This document shows, piece by piece, positions 61,101-64,000 of a stretch of 64,000 nt of DNA (the first letter of the stretch is position 1; every line of letters starts with the position of its first letter). The notes under the pieces are model-generated. The model made no database searches. It had not been told where the DNA came from and was given only the letters and a program-made list of their open reading frames with translations. The translations under genes and the position numbers were made by a program. This DNA comes from an uncultured Eubacteriales bacterium (GTDB lineage: Bacteria; Bacillota; Clostridia; Oscillospirales; Acutalibacteraceae), in the NCBI GenBank assembly GCA_934630515.1, contig CAKTVV010000011.1, forward strand, positions 32,431 through 96,430, given 5' to 3'.

Positions 61101-61675
61101 AAGAGGACACCTCCACCTATCGGGACGGCACGACCGTACAGCTGCTGTGTCTCGTGGGGGCGGTACGCACCCAGATGACCAAAGCCGGCGCCCGCATGGC
61201 GACGGTACAGCTGGAGGATCTATACGGCTCCATTGAAGCCACTGTATTTCCTAAGCAGCTGGCACAGTACGAGGGACTGCTGCAGACCGGGCAGGCGGTG
61301 CTGATCCGTGGACGGCTGGATGTGCAGGAGGAGCGGGAGCCAAAGCTGCTGTGCGAACGGGTGGAACCAATCCCGGCGGAGCTGCCCGATCCGGCGCAGC
61401 CGTCCGGGCGGGACACCTCCGCCCCGCCGCAAGCGGCTAAGCCCGCTGCCCACCCGGGACTGTATCTCCGGCTGCCCTCCGACCACGGCGAAATATACCG
61501 CCATACCCAGCGGTTGCTGCGGGTGTTTGAAGGGCCGCTGCCGGTCTATCTGCGATTTGCGGACACAAGCAAGCTGGTGCGCACCCCCTCCGACTGGTGG
61601 GTGGATCCGCCCCCGGTGCTGATACAGGAGCTGAAGCGTCTGCTAGGCGAGGATAATGTGGTGTTACTGAAATGA
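58148..61675 (+). CDS. dnaE: DNA polymerase III subunit alpha
   Basis: The 1175-aa replicative-type polymerase. N-terminal PHP domain (FVHLHVHSEYSLLDGACR, ITDHGVMYGV), the Pol3 palm with catalytic PDFDVDFCTERR (about 398-409), VGPGRGSGAGSL, the thumb/fingers region (SGGLKRVLMQLRPTRFEDL, YGCIVYQEQVMQ), the helix-hairpin-helix region near 830-900 and an OB domain (about 1010-1095). The C-terminal 70 residues form a short extra segment. The size and layout are those of DnaE rather than PolC. GAAAGGAGCT precedes the ATG. Confidence 0.97.
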   Translation: MPETPDFVHLHVHSEYSLLDGACRLPALVRRAKELGQTAVAITDHGVMYGVVDFYNECIRQGIRPILGCEVYVAARSRHDKVHRQDSRYYHLVLLCENNTGYLNLIKLVSAAWTEGFYIRPRIDRELLEQYHEGLIALSACLAGEIPQALLAGDYDAARRTADWYGTLFGAEHFYLELQDHGLADQKTVNAGLLRLAQDTGLPLVCTNDAHYLTREDALMQRVLCCIQTATTLQEPSPLNFETEEFYLKSGEEMAALFPAVPEAIANTARIAARCRVELTFGELKLPAFDSPGGDSNAYLARLCREGMTRLYGASPDKTVTDRLDYELSVIRQMGYADYYLIVADYVNYAKAHDIPVGPGRGSGAGSLCAYCLGITMIDPLQYNLLFERFLNPERVSMPDFDVDFCTERRQEVIDYVIGKYGADRVAQIVTFGTLAARAAVRDVARAMGLPYATGDRVAKQIPRALDMTLEKALAANPKLRELAEGDPQVRQLLELAQKVEGMPRNASTHAAGVVIVPRPVSDYVPLCLNHEAVATQYHKDNLEQLGILKMDFLGLRNLTVIDDAQRMIRTHTPAFDIRTIPLDEAAVYRMLSAGQSDGVFQMESGGLKRVLMQLRPTRFEDLIAVISLYRPGPMDSIPRYIENSRHPERVQYAHPLLKPILEVTYGCIVYQEQVMQVFRALAGYSLGRADLVRRAVAKKHLDELERERAAFVHGVTAADGTVEVEGCVRRGVPESVANAVFDEMVSFASYAFNKSHAAAYALVAYQTAYLKCLYPKEYMAALLTSVFGSSKITTYIRESERMGIQVLPPSVNESSADFQVSGDHIRFGLLAVKNIGRGFVDVLTRERERNGTYTGFYSFCKRLCGQREFNRPGVDSLIRCGALDGMGLNRRQMLQMAPLVFDQLEGQGRTLLEGQVGFFDAAEAAGETPVAAPDLPELPFMELLRMEKDATGLYLSGHPLTPYKEYYKALKLDRLSRVLTALEEEDTSTYRDGTTVQLLCLVGAVRTQMTKAGARMATVQLEDLYGSIEATVFPKQLAQYEGLLQTGQAVLIRGRLDVQEEREPKLLCERVEPIPAELPDPAQPSGRDTSAPPQAAKPAAHPGLYLRLPSDHGEIYRHTQRLLRVFEGPLPVYLRFADTSKLVRTPSDWWVDPPPVLIQELKRLLGEDNVVLLK

Positions 61676-61676
61676 C

Positions 61677-61716
61677 AAAATCTCCCGGAGGGAATCGATC
61701 CCTCCGGGAGATTTTT
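61677..61716. terminator. bidirectional terminator between dnaE and uvrB
   Basis: A 13-bp stem TCTCCCGGAGGGA/TCCCTCCGGGAGA, loop ATCGA, with AAAA on the left and TTTTT on the right. The two genes converge here. Confidence 0.85.
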
Positions 61717-61731
61717 GCGTGCAGATACCCG

Positions 61732-63699
<1,968 letters not shown>

Positions 63700-63731
63700 G
63701 GTATCCCTCCTCGCAGTCGGAACATATGTTT

Positions 63732-63760
63732 ATTTTATCATATTGTCCCCTCTTCTGCAA
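63732..63760 (-). promoter_or_regulatory. uvrB promoter
   Basis: Minus strand TTGCAG (63760-63755), 17 nt, TAAAAT (63737-63732). No clear LexA/SOS box is seen around it. Confidence 0.7.
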
Positions 63761-64000
63761 GCTGTAAATGACATCAAACTATAATTTTTCCTGACTTCTG
63801 ACGTATTATGAGATTATATATGTAGCCATACAATCATTCGGGTCATAGAGATATTAAGAGCGGAGCCTAAAGTCTTTATATGGTAACAGCAAGACCGGCA
63901 GTGAAATCTTGAACGCAGCGCATATGTGAATAATATTCACATATGCGCTGCCGTTTGAAGCAATATCGAGTCACAGTAACCACGTTTCCACCATTTTGTG
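63761..64000. other. AT-rich edge region without a gene
   Basis: No reading frame with a ribosome site is visible. The main structure is an 18-bp inverted repeat, GCAGCGCATATGTGAATA with TATTCACATATGCGCTGC, around one central base (63915-63951), without a T-run. The composition drops to AT-rich after about 63770, as in the other accessory stretches. Confidence 0.5.

Overview
The window looks like chromosomal DNA of a GC-rich gut-type member of the Clostridia, most likely the Ruminococcaceae/Oscillospiraceae side of the Oscillospirales. The low-GC-Firmicute gene order hprK-(glcK)-murB-rapZ-whiA-dnaE is present, together with a catabolite-control HPr kinase, a Bce-type peptide-sensing module, strong AGGAGG ribosome sites and near-consensus sigma-A promoters, most with 17-nt spacers. 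The housekeeping DNA is GC-rich by eye. Several islands are visibly AT-richer and carry broken genes (1-1800, 11540-12090, 44760-45250, 63780-64000). No rRNA, tRNA or CRISPR array was recognised.

Layout. 1-2230: the end of an IS3-family element, an unknown small gene and a zinc-ribbon gene frameshifted by a 10-bp tandem duplication. 2300-12220: gdhA, a decayed gene, ruvX/rluD-like, radC, a DUF5662-type gene, an SGNH/sialate-esterase-like gene, greA, and a lysS fused to a Trbp111/EMAP-type tRNA-binding domain, followed by an AT-richer scar. 12317-23160: one long export and stress-sensing block: a TetR regulator with its operator, an XRE membrane regulator, two ATPase/permease pairs, then a BceRS-like two-component system with an exact TNACA-N4-TGTAA box in front of a BceAB-like transporter.

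23250-38420: carbohydrate catabolism. A GH127-type beta-L-arabinofuranosidase is divergent from an AraC regulator through promoters that share part of their -10 hexamers. A seven-gene minus-strand cluster (uxuA, an SDR mannonate oxidoreductase, three sugar isomerase/epimerase TIM barrels, two Gfo/Idh/MocA dehydrogenases) is divergent from a second AraC gene. A third AraC gene next to it is a pseudogene. A rhamnose-mutarotase-family gene and an acyl-ester hydrolase follow. This region plausibly handles hemicellulose or uronic-acid sugars, and its paired Gfo/Idh/MocA and TIM-barrel enzymes make an oxidative glycoside-processing route the most interesting functional hypothesis here. 38500-45060: small membrane/zinc-ribbon proteins, brnQ, yitT-type gene, a lipoprotein, a D-2-hydroxyacid dehydrogenase and one more frameshifted gene.

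45280-63700: a beta-CASP metallo-hydrolase, a uridine-kinase-like protein, a structured intergenic region with competing stems and a terminator ahead of degV, a CPA2 antiporter, a Nudix-HAD fusion, a CDF metal transporter, then hprK-glcK-murB-rapZ-whiA-dnaE and the convergent uvrB. Five genes carry visible inactivating lesions or decay (1854, 3935, 33869, 44762, and the 11540-12214 remnants), three of them with single-base changes in homopolymer runs. All are accessory genes, which argues for real decay, although sequencing error cannot be excluded from one sequence.
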